Source: Gracilaria vermiculophylla (taxonomy: Eukaryota; Rhodophyta; Florideophyceae; Gracilariales; Gracilariaceae). From it: a stretch of DNA of 64,000 bases. The stretch is taken from positions 653,074 to 717,073 of the forward strand of contig JAHNZQ020000010.1 of assembly GCA_019155205.2 (NCBI GenBank), in the 5' to 3' direction. The number at the start of each line of letters is the position of its first letter. Position 1 is the first letter of the stretch. A model generated the notes under the pieces. That model made no database searches. It had not been told where the DNA came from and saw only the letters and a list, made by a program, of their open reading frames with translations. Made by a program: the position numbers and the translations under genes. Positions 43,255 to 52,713 of the stretch are shown here, in pieces.

Positions 43255-44382
43255 ATGTTCGACAAACTTCCCAAACCCGGCGTATTTTGTCTTTTCGAGG
43301 ACAACAACGGAGGCACAGGCAGATCAACCTCTGGACCAACGCTGTCGTGGGAAGGTCCGGTAAGCTGCGCAAAGCATTTCTCCGATTTAAGTGCAGCAGC
43401 TCATCGAGTGTTGCAGAACCATCGAAAGCGATCTCCCAATGCAATATACTGGACTCCGATGTTGCGCTCTCTCTCGCTCGGACCATCTGTGTTTATTAAG
43501 CTTGAGAGTGAACAAGTCACAAACTCATTCAAGGCGCGAGGCGCAATTAACTGTGTTCAAAATGCTGGGGCGAAGCGCATCGTCGCGGCCTCAACGGGCA
43601 ACCACGCCATGGCCGTGGTCCACGCTGTGAGCCTACACGGCTTGGAAGGGACAGTGTTTTTGCCACAGAATGTATCTCAGAGCAAGCTTCGAGCTTTAAA
43701 GCGCTTTGCACAAGCATCCAAATGCGACATTCGTCTCATGGGCGACGACTGCCTCGAGGCTGAACTTGCAGCCTCAAAATTTGCCAAGCAGAATGATGCT
43801 GTATATGTGTCACCATACAATGACGAAAAGGTCATAGCAGGCCAGGGAACGATAGCGTTTGAAATCTTGGAACACATGAGGCGTGCGCATCCGTCATTTG
43901 CAGGCCGTAACAAGTGTTGCTACATCACTGTAGGTGGTGGGGGGCTTATCACAGGCGTTTCAGCTGTTCTGAAAACGTTTCAGCCTGGTCAATGGCGTGT
44001 GGTAGGATGCCTGCCTTGCAATTCTGCGGTGATGTTTGAGTGCATGAAAGCTGGCCAAATATGCGACGTTCCGTGCAAGGAAACGCTCTCAGATGGAAGC
44101 GCCGGACAAATAGAGCAAAATGCAATCTCGTTCGAAGCTTGCTATCATTTGGTTGACGCTTGGGCGGTTGTTTCCGAACAAGAGATCAGTCTAGCAATGC
44201 GCGACGTGCTTGCGTTCGAACATAAACTCATAGAAGGAGCTGCTGGAGTGGCTGTTGCGGGTCTACGTCGAGATTCGGAATGGCGCGACGCCAATGACTG
44301 CGTCGCATCTGTAGTGATTGCTTGCGGAGGTAATGTAAGCGTTGAAACAATTCTAAAGGTAACAACGGGCACTGCCAGATAG
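43255..44382 (+). CDS. PLP-dependent serine/threonine dehydratase (or serine racemase) family enzyme
   Basis: The 375-aa protein belongs to fold-type II PLP enzymes, which deaminate Thr or Ser to 2-oxoacids or racemise Ser. TNSFKARGA holds the PLP lysine (Lys93), STGNHA (113-118) the substrate loop, and VGGGGLITG (about 224-232) the phosphate-binding glycines. IEGAAGVAVAG near the C-terminus is also typical. The first 50 residues diverge from bacterial TdcB-like proteins and may include a targeting extension. No regulatory ACT domain is present, so it resembles catabolic rather than biosynthetic threonine deaminase. It cannot be told apart from serine racemase by eye. It ends 51 nt from the convergent DoxX-like gene. 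No intron. Confidence 0.88.
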   Translation: MFDKLPKPGVFCLFEDNNGGTGRSTSGPTLSWEGPVSCAKHFSDLSAAAHRVLQNHRKRSPNAIYWTPMLRSLSLGPSVFIKLESEQVTNSFKARGAINCVQNAGAKRIVAASTGNHAMAVVHAVSLHGLEGTVFLPQNVSQSKLRALKRFAQASKCDIRLMGDDCLEAELAASKFAKQNDAVYVSPYNDEKVIAGQGTIAFEILEHMRRAHPSFAGRNKCCYITVGGGGLITGVSAVLKTFQPGQWRVVGCLPCNSAVMFECMKAGQICDVPCKETLSDGSAGQIEQNAISFEACYHLVDAWAVVSEQEISLAMRDVLAFEHKLIEGAAGVAVAGLRRDSEWRDANDCVASVVIACGGNVSVETILKVTTGTAR

Positions 44383-44433
44383 GATTTGTTGGGTGAAGGA
44401 ATGCTTATTATGGTCGAGTCAGTTTTCGCTACT

Positions 44434-44997
44434 TTAGAATGGAGGTGGAAGGGGCGGCGACGTGAACCACATTGCCCAACCGATGAACAGAAACTGTATG
44501 GGTAAACGTAAAATAGCGCCTATCAACGATCCATTACAGACTAGCGTACGGGGTTTCTCGAGAAAGACACAGGCAATATTCCCGGGAAACATGACGATTA
44601 AGACGCCAATAAGAGCGTATGCAGCGATGATTTGAGTTTTGGCAAACACTACTCCGAGCCCCCCGAGAACCAGAATCACTCCAGTTGAATATAACCAAAA
44701 GTCTTTGAAAGGAATGAATATCATCGAGGTGTAGAATTCATAGAGCGGCTTGTGAAAATGCAGGATACCAGCAAACACGGTGTTTATCGCGAGAAGCTGT
44801 GAAAAGCTGAATTTGAGCAACCAGTCACTATCTCCATATACCAGCGAACAAATGACCGCAATAAGAGATTCTGCCGAGAAAAAAAAGAAGGGCAGGAACG
44901 AAATCATTTCTTCGTAGTCCGACAAGGTTTTGATGAAATAATCTGCGGATGGGGTCATCCCTGGAGCAAACTCCGGCGTCAGTCTTTTTGAAGACAT
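44434..44997 (-). CDS. DoxX-like four-helix membrane protein
   Basis: The 187-aa protein has four hydrophobic segments. The best family match by eye is DoxX-like: HFHKPLYEFYTSMIFIPFKDFW, then TGVILVLGGLGVVFAKTQII and a VLIVMFPGNIACVF segment with the Pro-x-Asn-Ile pair. Such proteins are small integral membrane proteins of mostly unknown role. An acidic, uncharged-rich N-terminus (about 30 residues) precedes the first helix. It shares its strand with the PAP2 gene 156 nt upstream and converges with the PLP enzyme gene. Confidence 0.65.
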   Translation of the reverse strand: MSSKRLTPEFAPGMTPSADYFIKTLSDYEEMISFLPFFFFSAESLIAVICSLVYGDSDWLLKFSFSQLLAINTVFAGILHFHKPLYEFYTSMIFIPFKDFWLYSTGVILVLGGLGVVFAKTQIIAAYALIGVLIVMFPGNIACVFLEKPRTLVCNGSLIGAILRLPIQFLFIGWAMWFTSPPLPPPF

Positions 44998-45153
44998 GAT
45001 TCCAGCTGAAGGTTTAAGAGAAACAGCTGTCGCTGGGATCGGGTGTAGCTGCGTGCGTGTAGAATGGTGACGGTTGGTTCCTGGAGAATGTCACATTAAT
45101 ACGGGAATGTCGCGCCTCCTTGCAGCTCCTAAGATGCACAGCGCACTTGTTTA

Positions 45154-45952
45154 CTAGCGAGTGCGCTGAGACCGTTGGTTGCGTTGCCGCCTCAGTCGAG
45201 AAAAGCGACGGGCGATAGCGAGGAGATCTGGGCCCGCAATAAATGCCGTCGCTGCCTACAGAAATTTGTTCATTTCGAAATGATGTCAGCCAAAACGCTC
45301 CGCTTACATCTTTCGAGTTGAACCGGGTGTGAGATGAAATGCAAGCACTTACCACCAGCAGCACGGCTGTGATCAACAAAGCCTTTCCTTTCATCAACAG
45401 CTTCAGACGAGGAATCATCCAGGGAAGCAAAGCAATGTAAACCGCTGCATTGACCGAACCGACTATCCAACCAGCTATGACTTGTGGTACCGTGTGGTAT
45501 CCAGCAGAAACTCTCCAGTAGGATGCCCAGACCGACATCACCACCACAACGCCAGCGCCCACAGTTTTTGCCACAGAGTCGGCGTTAGAAGCAATATAGC
45601 CGAGGAATGCTAACGATAAGAACGACAAAGACGTCGCGTGAGACGACGGCATGCCTGGGTCCCCCTTTTGAGCTCCATCAGGCCGAGGTTGCTTTATCAC
45701 CAACTTTAATATCTTGCCAATAGCTGAATTGACTACGGCAGCCATGACGTAAAGTATGGTTGGTGCGTCGTGGTTGTATAGAACCAAACTACCTACGGCA
45801 GCAGAAACCGTATACTTCGTTACATCTGCAAGCACCTTGTTCTTCGGCGTTTGGCTGGCACTCATTGTTGTCGGGCGCCTGCAATCCCTCTGAATACGAA
45901 AGGGACGAAGTGAAAAAGGGAGATACGTGGAGCAAATGAAGGCCATTCGCAC
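45154..45952 (-). CDS. PAP2-family lipid phosphate / dolichyl-diphosphate phosphatase (two exons)
   Basis: These membrane enzymes hydrolyse phosphatidate or dolichyl-diphosphate. Exon 1 is 45952-45353 and exon 2 is 45255-45154. The 97-bp intron (45256-45352) begins GTAAGT and ends CTGTAG; exon 2 adds AATAFIAGPDLLAIARRFSR and a basic end. The three PAP2 motifs are KLVIKQPRP (Kx6RP), GMPSSHATS (PSxH) and WRVSAGYHTVPQVIAG (Rx5Hx3Q, with Gln in the last place as in dolichyldiphosphatases and plastid LPP-epsilon). There are four or five membrane helices. The first Met (45952) adds 29 basic, hydroxyl-rich residues that could be a transit peptide; Met 45865 (MSASQTPKNK) is the alternative start. Plastid or ER location is therefore open. 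Confidence 0.85.
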
Positions 45953-46865
45953 AACTTCACAACAGGGTGCAGGTCAGCAACCAACTACAATTTTCTCAGC
46001 GGGGCCCACAGATTTCAAACTGTCTCACGTTTCAGCGGACAAAAGAATTTCTTCAATTGGCGTGTGGGGATAACGAAGCTTGCCTTACGGAGAAAGTAGC
46101 CTCAGTTTGTACATGGACGAAGAATCGCTTCGCTGAGACGTGTAGTATGCTCCGAATTTCATTTTGTCATAGCTGGCTGACCTGGGAAACAATGATGACC
46201 GCTAAATTTGATCATGGGCGTGGGGCACTTCAAAGTATCTCTCTCGGAAATCTCTGCGGCAAGGAAATCCCTTCTAGATGGTTCAGGACGATCCGCACCT
46301 GACAGTTCGTCTGGCAGTAGCAACGTCTTGTAATTATCTGGCGTAGGAAACCGCGATACCTTCTCCCATCACGAGGCGATAAGCATGTACGAAGGGTACT
46401 ACTCTTCGTATGTTTCAGGGTCTTCGCCCTGCCACAGCATCGATCCCACTTATGTCGTTTCCGAGCAGCACTCACGACCCGATACGAAATGATTTCGCAA
46501 TTCCATCAAAATACACAAAATGTCTGAACTTTCTGCAGAATTTCTGCACCGCTAAAACAGTTGAAACCCTCAATGTGCTGTAAGGTCCTCTTCGGGCACC
46601 TGTTGTTCCAGTTTAGAAACCTCTGATAGCATCGTTCCTCCTCAACTGTCTCATTAGTTCGTTAACAGATCACAGTCGAAACAAACAAAAAAACCATCGT
46701 CTACCGACTTCGCCTTTTTGGAGAGACTTGAAGGTAAAACCCACCCAGTTCCCAGCATTTTATACTTTACAAGTTTTTTTTTCGAAGTCTGTGTCAAACG
46801 CTTTGCACCGGCCATAAAGTAGTCATCAACAGGCGAGTTTAATCAGCCTCCTTTGCATATACTTC
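45953..46865. promoter_or_regulatory. Divergent intergenic region between PAP2 and rhodanese-methyltransferase genes
   Basis: About 910 bp. A plus-strand frame at 45967-46302 and a minus-strand frame at 46230-46475 show no known domain. AT content rises toward the methyltransferase start. Confidence 0.4.
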
Positions 46866-47807
46866 ATGGGAGTTCGGAACTCCCACAATCCTAAAGTTTC
46901 TACGCTGAGTAAGTCACAATGGTTATCTGCTTTTGCTGTGCTCCCGATTGAGAGGAAACCTCCCGTTATTGATATTCGCAGTGAGCTGGATTTCGAGCGA
47001 GAGCACGTGCCTTATGCTTCAAATTTTCCTTTCTCCAAAGGTGAAAAAATATGTTCTAGATTGAATGAGCTTCCAGCAGCCAGCGGCCAGCCTCAGTTCG
47101 CAATTGTTGGTGACCCTGAAGACTGCTTCCAAGTGTCAAAGCAACTGGAACGAAAAGGTTATCCTTGCCCGATTCAACTGAACGAGAAGGATGTGACTGG
47201 CCTCACTCTCGTCCAGGGCCTGAGCAGAGCACTGTGGTCTCCAGCGACAATTTTGGTCGAAGAGCTCCCGCGACTCCATGCGCATTCGTTACGGACAGCA
47301 CTTGATGTTGGTTGTGGAAGCGGGCGCGATGCAGCTTTTTTGGCCTATGCTGGGTTTTCTGTGACAGCAGTTGATCGAGATCCCAAACTTACAGATAAAG
47401 CTACAAGGCTTTTTAGCAGAAAACAGTACCACCCGCTCCTGCCACATCCTTGCCCCCTCGGAAAAGTCGAAACCGAACTTCGTACTTTCGGGGCAAACTT
47501 CGCTGATGATAGAGATTTCTTGCGAACAAAGGCCGCTGGTTTGCTGCTTGTCGTTCGTTTCTTACGTCGAGGGGTTTTAGAACTTCTCCACGAGGGTGTG
47601 CAACCTGGCGGTCTAGTGATTTACGAACATTTTCTCCACGGTTGTGAGCGCTTTGGTTCCCCTGTCAAAGCTTCTCAAATGCTGCGCCGTGGAGAGCTTC
47701 GAGAGGTGTTCAGTGAGGCACGGAATTTCACAGTTTTAAGAGACGAAGAATGTACTCTGGAAGACGGACGTCCTGTGGTTAGATTCGTAGCCAAAAAAGG
47801 TGTTTAG
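46866..47807 (+). CDS. Rhodanese-like / SAM-dependent methyltransferase fusion
   Basis: The 313-aa protein has two parts. Residues about 12-125 are rhodanese-like (VIDIRSELDFEREHVPYASN, the 'D.R....F..GHI..A.N' pattern), without a clear active-site Cys loop, so probably a non-catalytic rhodanese fold. Residues about 143-313 are a class I methyltransferase: LDVGCGSGRDAAFLA (SAM-binding motif I), VTAVDRDP (acidic residue for the ribose), and a C-terminal piece with EHFLHGCERFG and RRGELREVF as in TehB-like enzymes. Substrate unknown; TehB-like and thiol or small-molecule methyltransferases are candidates. No intron is seen. It ends 17 nt from the convergent USP gene, so the 3' ends of the transcripts probably overlap. 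Confidence 0.82.
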   Translation: MGVRNSHNPKVSTLSKSQWLSAFAVLPIERKPPVIDIRSELDFEREHVPYASNFPFSKGEKICSRLNELPAASGQPQFAIVGDPEDCFQVSKQLERKGYPCPIQLNEKDVTGLTLVQGLSRALWSPATILVEELPRLHAHSLRTALDVGCGSGRDAAFLAYAGFSVTAVDRDPKLTDKATRLFSRKQYHPLLPHPCPLGKVETELRTFGANFADDRDFLRTKAAGLLLVVRFLRRGVLELLHEGVQPGGLVIYEHFLHGCERFGSPVKASQMLRRGELREVFSEARNFTVLRDEECTLEDGRPVVRFVAKKGV

Positions 47808-47824
47808 TTTATTGGAAGCGGGAG

Positions 47825-49204
47825 TTACGGCGCAATATTCTTTGCTCTGTACAAACACATGTACGCCATGTGCCAATCGCCTCCACCAGAAAGCTTCTTG
47901 ACGTCTTCCTCGGTTTGCACTGAGACTTTATCATCATCAAACTTATACCATTTTGACCCTGCGTCCTTCACCCAGGCTACGTAGTGACCGGCGTCAGCTG
48001 CCCGGCCTTGATGAGTTAATACCGCACATAGTTCATAGTTGCCGGTTTCGGGGGTGACTTCTTCATTCGCAGCCTCAGAAGATGCGCCCGTTTCGCTGGT
48101 TCCAGACTGGGACTGGCTCGTGAGAAGCTCATCGCGCTTGACATTAAGTTTCTGTTGAAGCTCAGAAGTGCAATAGTCGTAGACGTCAAGAACTATCGGA
48201 AATGATACATTTCGTAGAATCTTTGCCTTTACGCGTTCGGTAGGCTTCCAAAAGAATCTGACGAATTGGACTACGAGAAAAGGAGGTAAACTGTCAATGC
48301 GATTCTTTCGTGTCCACAACACAGATCTTTGCAAGGCTTCACTCCGTTTTTCGATCTTTTCCTCCAATCCCTCCTTGATACCCTGCGCGAGATGACTCAC
48401 ATTCTTTGAAATATGACATTTAAGGGTGCGCACAGTTTCCAGTCTCTCAATGTGCTCGTCGGATTCATCGCATTTGTCTTCACCACGCATTTTGATGGCA
48501 AGAAGGTTATCAATTTGATTCTGTGAGTCGCCGACTTTGAGAGATGACGATAATTGTGAGAGAATTTCCCCCCAGCATTCCTCGGCGTCTTGTTGCATGA
48601 AAAACCCTCTGTTACTGCGCTCTGCAAATTGTGGATTCACTTGTCGTAAAACGGCCAAAAATGAAAGAGGATTCACACTGGGAGTGTCGTTAGACTTGAG
48701 ACGAGAGAAGACGTCACGTAGCCCAGCGGTAAGCTTCTCGGCGGGGTTCATTGCATCAGTACGACCTGAATAAGAAGTGACAGAGTTCACCAAGGGCGGA
48801 ATGGCATTCAGGCACTGAATGGTGGCATTCATATAACATGTGTTACCAAGATTGGCCAGGCCCGGCGGTCCAACGACTAGCGGCTCGTAGTTTTGGTTTG
48901 CAGGATCAGCATCGAGATCGTCGTGCACGTTTGGAAGTTCGGGAGGGGGGGCCAAACGGGATTCATCCGGCGTGCCAAGCAAAATGAGTTTCATGCGCGG
49001 TTTCAGGCCTACATTGGTCCAGTCAGCATCATCTTTGAGCTTTCCCCCCTTGAAGCCCAGAACGGTTTGGCGATCGGGAGGCACGCCGGTTAAGGTCCAG
49101 AGCTGGGATTTGAAAACCTGCGGAGGTTCCTCGGTATCGATCTGGACTTCTGGGAAGGTCTGTTTGTTCCATTTGACAGAGACCGTCACTGGTGATTTAT
49201 CCAT
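47825..49204 (-). CDS. UBP6: Ubiquitin carboxyl-terminal hydrolase USP14/Ubp6 (proteasome-associated)
   Basis: It removes ubiquitin from substrates docked at the 26S proteasome. The product is 459 aa from Met 49204 (MDKSPVTVSVKWNKQTF). Residues about 5-78 are the ubiquitin-like domain that docks to Rpn1. GLANLGNTCYMNATIQCLN (from 115) is the Cys box with catalytic Cys123. QQDAEECWGEIL, RKNRIDSLPPFLVVQFVRF and the His box AGHYVAWVKDAG (His407) with KWYKFDDDKVS (Asp) complete the USP fold. The domain order and length match USP14/Ubp6. The open frame goes on 29 residues upstream to 49291, but that part is hydrophobic and the Ubl starts right at the chosen Met. No intron. Confidence 0.95.
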   Translation of the reverse strand: MDKSPVTVSVKWNKQTFPEVQIDTEEPPQVFKSQLWTLTGVPPDRQTVLGFKGGKLKDDADWTNVGLKPRMKLILLGTPDESRLAPPPELPNVHDDLDADPANQNYEPLVVGPPGLANLGNTCYMNATIQCLNAIPPLVNSVTSYSGRTDAMNPAEKLTAGLRDVFSRLKSNDTPSVNPLSFLAVLRQVNPQFAERSNRGFFMQQDAEECWGEILSQLSSSLKVGDSQNQIDNLLAIKMRGEDKCDESDEHIERLETVRTLKCHISKNVSHLAQGIKEGLEEKIEKRSEALQRSVLWTRKNRIDSLPPFLVVQFVRFFWKPTERVKAKILRNVSFPIVLDVYDYCTSELQQKLNVKRDELLTSQSQSGTSETGASSEAANEEVTPETGNYELCAVLTHQGRAADAGHYVAWVKDAGSKWYKFDDDKVSVQTEEDVKKLSGGGDWHMAYMCLYRAKNIAP

Positions 49205-49251
49205 CGCGAAGACGGTGAAGGCGAAACAACTAACACAGTTGACGTAGGCAA

Positions 49252-49381
49252 AGAACGCGCAGAAAAGCGCTAAACACGGCAAATGATGCACGCTGTTGGA
49301 CTAGCGCGCGTGGTCGGTTGAACGATGCACAGTGTGGGGGGGGGGGGGGGGAGAAACGGCTGCCTGCTTGTTGCCGCCGAC
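49252..49381. repeat. 130-bp duplication, copy 1 (assembly artefact)
   Basis: This stretch equals 50400-50529 at a constant offset of 1148 bp with only two differences: one in the poly-G run (16 G here, 15 G plus T there) and C/A at 49375/50523. It includes the promoter-proximal part of USP14. The identity ends at the border of bacterial sequence, so it is a duplicated contig end. Confidence 0.9.
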
Positions 49382-50299
49382 GGCGAAGGTCCAACTCCCG
49401 AAGCGAGTCCGAGCCAGGACCCACATCATCAGGATCGTGAACAGGACGAACCAGAGGAGTCGAACCGACGTCTTCGCCGGCGGTACGCCTGCGGCCAACT
49501 CCTCTGCGGTGATGAACATCATGCGGAAGCCGACACCGACGATCAGACACACCGAACCGAGCGCCAACAGTCGCGTGCCGAGGCGGTCAGCTCGTGCGGA
49601 CCCGACTCGTCGCTCCTCGAACCGGAACGTGAGTACCGCCCAGATGAAGACCAGGATCGCCGCTGCGAGCACCACGGAGAAGAGCGAGCCGCGGAACTTG
49701 GCGGACGACGAATCGGCGAAGATCGTAAACGCCACGATGCCGATCGCGAGGGCCAGCACCGACGTGGCGACGAACTTCGTGGCGGCGTTCACCGACAGCG
49801 CCGCCTGCGAGGCCATGGCGATCAGGCCGAGTCCGATGCCGGCGAGGACGAGGTACAAGATGACACGCACACCCTGGGTCGTGAACGGGAAGAAGATCTG
49901 ATGTGTCGACGACGAGTCGATCGCGATGGCGACGATGAAACTGAGGATCATCGCGCCCATGCCGAGACCGAGACGCTGTCGCATCTGCGCATCGATCAGC
50001 AGCGCACCGCGGTCGACCGATGGCTCGAAACGCCAGGTGGCCCATCCGAAGAGGCCGAGGAAACCACCGATGGCCATGACGACGATGATGGCGGCGTTCG
50101 CACCGACGCCATCGGTCGCGTGGAGCGCGAAGAGGCTGCCGACCCCGAGTCCCACACCCACGACGAACATGATCATTCCGGCGGGCTGCGCGGTGTCTCG
50201 ACGCTTGAACCACAGCTCACTGATCGCCAGGATGGCGATGGCGAGCCCGACGACGACGAACCCGATGTAGAAGGCGTCACGGGCTTCGAACTCGTGGCC
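49375..50299 (-). CDS. Bacterial sugar ABC-transporter permease fragment (contaminant / chimeric join)
   Basis: The minus strand encodes about 308 residues of a multi-helix membrane protein ending VLARTRFGSWTFAVGGNKQA. That C-terminal stretch is the signature of BPD_transp_2 permeases (ribose/xylose type, RbsC/XylH), where it is followed by further residues missing here. High GC with C or G in most third positions, and absence of algal features, indicate a high-GC bacterium, perhaps an actinobacterium living on the alga. The 5' side runs into the 100-N gap and the 3' side into algal DNA within a short match (tgcctgcttgttgc then gccgac). It is not an algal gene. Confidence 0.9.
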
Positions 50300-50399
50300 N
50301 NNNNNNNNNNNNNNNNNNNNNNNNNNNNNNNNNNNNNNNNNNNNNNNNNNNNNNNNNNNNNNNNNNNNNNNNNNNNNNNNNNNNNNNNNNNNNNNNNNN
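50300..50399. other. Assembly gap (100 N)
   Basis: Exactly 100 N. On the right, algal sequence resumes with a repeat of 49252 onward; on the left is bacterial sequence. Confidence 0.99.
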
Positions 50400-50529
50400 A
50401 GAACGCGCAGAAAAGCGCTAAACACGGCAAATGATGCACGCTGTTGGACTAGCGCGCGTGGTCGGTTGAACGATGCACAGTGTGGGGGGGGGGGGGGGTA
50501 GAAACGGCTGCCTGCTTGTTGCAGCCGAC
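50400..50529. repeat. 130-bp duplication, copy 2 (true algal continuation)
   Basis: Same sequence as 49252-49381. From 50530 the algal DNA goes on (ttggacatgaaaacacac), so this copy carries the real genomic context and copy 1 ends in the chimera. Confidence 0.9.
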
Positions 50530-52713
50530 TTGGACATGAAAACACACGTGTCTTTCAATTTGTCAACATTTGGGACAAACCACCGATGTGTTCAGAAATG
50601 CATATTTTGGAGCTCGACTGTTCCGCAGGGAAACCATTTCAAGACTTTAATGTTTTAAAAAACAACTGCAGAAAGATGACGTAAAGTTGTACCTACGTTA
50701 CAAGGGTAAGCAGTGCAACACATTATTTCAATGTTTGACCGGGTTTTACCTGGCGCTGAGGAGAGCTTTGAGCTGTGAAACAAACATATTGCATCTGTTG
50801 AAGTACATTGTTCCTTACAAAATTGTGGTTGATAATTGGTGATTCGAATGAATTGTATTCATCTGGCAGGGTTGTCCAAGTTTTCACATTTTTTTCATTT
50901 TTACGCAAAACCACCACTTTCTTTAAGGTATTTCTAAAACGATTTTTTGTCAGTTTACAATTACAATCCCAAAATAGATTGTGTGTTTTTTCATCTGATT
51001 AGGCAACAGTGATAGAAAAATAAAATAAAAGTGTTTTGAGTGTGATAAGAATGCGGAAATGTCTGTCAAGGCTCGATGCATGATTGGCAGCTGTGTACTC
51101 GAATCAGGTTCTACTTATTTACCAATAAACATTGGGCGTTCCTTCATAAGGTATATGTTTTGGCGCCAAAATCTTGGGTTTTCAGGTTAGAACAAGCACA
51201 TATCTTTCATGGAAGATGTTTGCTTTGGAAAAGCAAGCAAGTTGCGAGAAAACTGCAGAATGTCTGGTGACCGGAAATGTTGTTTCCTACGGTACACGGA
51301 AGAAATGACATGAATGAGCGCACAGACGTTTTGACAAAAACATGAAGGAGAGTTACCAAGTGCTTTCGTAAAATGGGCAGGGTTTGTGCGTTTTGCAGAA
51401 GCAGCGAAGAAACATTCAGTTGATGGCGGCACGGCGCCAATGGCGTCAATGGTCGCAGACCGATTTCACCCGTCGATGTGTTATATATTTGGCCAATTTG
51501 ACTTTTGAAAATAATTGCATTGGCATGATCGCTTGTCAAAATGGTACTGCACTGATGAACCATACTTGACGTTTCAGCGAAACCTCGGGTGGTAACCCTT
51601 AACGGCACTTTGAGTTCATTTGTGTGCACATGATTTCGGAGACTGTGGTTGAACAAATGCTGGCTGCGGGGGTCAAGCAATGTATCGCAGCAAATTTGTT
51701 GTAGTGAAGTTGATGCAGTGCAGCATTAGCATGACTAGAGATTGGGGCGAAACGAGTGATAAGGTACTTGCTTGCACTTGTTGTGTACTCCAAGTGGTGC
51801 AGAGTTGCATTGTAGGGTTGAACTAGCAACTTTGATGGACCGACAGGATGTTTGTCTGCGGCCACCGGCTGTCTGTGCCTTATTTGGGACGACAAGCAGG
51901 GCGCGGATGTGAGCGAAAAGTTTGTGGGGTGCATATGTAATGTGGCTTGCGTGTGCTGGGCGTTGCAGAGGGATATGGTGCGAGGTGAAGAGAAGGGGGG
52001 GGTGTAGGCTGAACTGCGCATGAGAGTGAGGGCAGTTTGACGGGGGAGGGGGATTGACGGCTGGAGGCGCTCGGCATGCAGCGGCGGTCGCGAGGCAGCA
52101 GACAACGCAGGGGCGGCGTGCGAAGCGCGCTCAACGTGGCGCACGGCCGCGCCGTCGCGCGCGCCGGCGCCACGACCACGTGGCGCGAGCAGCGGCGCGC
52201 GCGCGGCGCGCAACGCCGCCAATTGGCTGTTTCGCAACGTGCGCGCCCGCACGTGCGCCACGCCGCCCACGTGGCGCGCATCATCGCCACGCGCCGCTGC
52301 TGCTCGACGCCGCCGCGCGCGCTCGCGCTGCGCCGCGTGCCGCGTGCTCCTGCCGCGCGCATCCATCGCTTCCACTGCGTGCTGGCGACCGCCGCGCGTT
52401 GACGTGTTCGCGCGCCCCCCTCCCGCGCTGTCGTTTCCATGTGACCCCTCATATCGCGCCCGCCCCAGCTTCGCCGGCCACGCGTCGCTATGCTCCCGTC
52501 GCAAGACCCGTGCACGCCTGTGCAGTTTTTCCGTCGCCACGCCACGTAACCAAGCCTCTTTTTGCTCCGCTCACCTCAGTCTCCGTCACAAATGCATCCA
52601 CGTCCATCGCTGTCGTCCCCTATTTCAGCCCACATGAACTCCATCTTCTACACGCGCCTCCGGCCCGCACCACACGCACCTACCTTCTCTCCTACTCCGC
52701 TTCTCAACGTAAC
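50530..52713. other. Intergenic region upstream of the LPMO gene
   Basis: The first 1.4 kb are AT-rich with only small ORFs and no known domain. From about 51950 the GC content climbs, with CG-rich chance frames on both strands up to the LPMO start. A CCAATTGGC element occurs at about 52220; the same octamer-like site is near 38812. The frame of the LPMO is open upstream to 52054, but that part is Arg/Ala-rich low complexity. Confidence 0.4.

Noticed and set aside
49325..50434. 369-codon plus-strand frame over the bacterial segment
   Set aside because: Arg/Asp/Glu/His-rich shadow of the permease on the opposite strand; it also runs through the N gap.
49301..50545. Reading the permease frame as a horizontally acquired algal gene
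   Set aside because: The flanking 130-bp duplication, the gap, and the short-match junction point to a chimera; the protein is truncated on both sides.
51599..52540. Long minus-strand frames (313 and 221 codons) upstream of the LPMO
   Set aside because: Low-complexity Arg/Ala/Pro content in a CG-rich stretch; no domain, and several overlapping frames are equally open.
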